Shown here piece after piece: positions 63,913 through 64,000 of a DNA stretch of 64,000 bases. Origin of the DNA: Dyella sp. RRB7 (GTDB lineage: Bacteria; Pseudomonadota; Gammaproteobacteria; Xanthomonadales; Rhodanobacteraceae); assembly GCF_022761115.1 (NCBI RefSeq), contig NZ_JAKWJS010000003.1, positions 124,001 to 188,000 of the forward strand, written 5' to 3'. Below the pieces are notes generated by a model. The model had not been told where the DNA came from. It made no database searches and saw only the letters and a list, made by a program, of their open reading frames with translations. A program made the translations under genes and the position numbers. Each line of letters begins with the position of its first letter. The stretch's first letter is position 1.

Positions 63913-64000
63913 ATGACGACCCCTACCGTTTCCGGCAGCACCATCATTCCCTGCCTGCGCTACCGCGACGCCCACGCGGCCATCGAATGGCTGTGCAAGG
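63913..64000 (+). CDS. VOC-family protein, N-terminal fragment cut by the window edge
   Basis: Only the first 29 codons are present: MTTPTVSGSTIIPCLRYRD, then AHAAIEWLCK. This is the opening of a PhnB/glyoxalase-like VOC protein (the RYRDAHAAIEWL pattern). GGGAGC upstream provides the ribosome-binding site. Confidence 0.75.
   Translation, partial: MTTPTVSGSTIIPCLRYRDAHAAIEWLCK

Noticed and set aside
1-64000. CRISPR arrays, rRNA genes, riboswitches, insertion sequences
   Set aside because: I saw no regularly spaced repeat arrays, no rRNA-like stretches, no riboswitch I can recognise and no transposase gene.

Overview
The window is GC-rich, dense, mostly operonic DNA from a gammaproteobacterial chromosome. 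Gene content and order (sdhCDAB with ygfZ, sdhE and an SdhAF4-type protein; a complete ccm operon; PhaR/PhaB; a kynurenine monooxygenase; a MetX-family acyltransferase of the type common in Xanthomonadales) fit the Rhodanobacteraceae (Dyella, Rhodanobacter, Luteibacter, Frateuria-like). The genus is inference; no rRNA gene is present.

Layout. 1-3187: ComEC (cut by the left edge) and the Lol lipoprotein-release transporter. 3261-8687: a succinate dehydrogenase operon with three maturation factors (SdhE, an unannotated 55-aa SdhAF4 homologue, and the divergent Fe-S factor YgfZ). 9146-11598: a secreted cell-wall hydrolase, two related glycine-zipper lipoproteins and TatD. 11690-16479: a MarR-controlled tripartite drug efflux operon. 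16570-19802: PhaR, PhaB, kynurenine 3-monooxygenase and a DUF3293 protein. 19882-26813: ccmABCDEF-dsbE-ccmHI for cytochrome c maturation, interrupted by a REP-like inverted repeat. 26813-28562: a MetX-family serine or homoserine acyltransferase and a cysteine dioxygenase.

28588-43627: tRNA-Leu(CAA) followed by an integrated element of about 15 kb. It carries a P4-type tyrosine integrase, a C4-antisense-RNA-like leader, a LexA/S24-like protein, AlpA, a translationally coupled primase and helicase module followed by five copies of an 8-bp iteron, and then only three virion genes (tape measure with transglycosylase, baseplate hub, Gp138 spike). A zinc-ribbon membrane protein lies at the right end. 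No capsid, portal, terminase, tail tube or sheath, or lysis gene is visible. It looks like a phage satellite or a sharply reduced prophage that kept tail-tip parts, and it is the most interesting part of the window.

43856-64000: host genes again. An old yellow enzyme with its ArsR repressor and a perfect palindromic operator, a DcaP-like porin, tRNA-Arg(CCT), a DosP-like c-di-GMP phosphodiesterase whose haem PAS domain lacks the distal methionine, an ALDH7-type dehydrogenase, a methyltransferase, PyrD, MurB, an Fsr-type exporter with a divergent AraC regulator, polyphosphate kinase, an FMN reductase, a membrane diguanylate cyclase, and the first codons of a VOC-family protein at the right edge.
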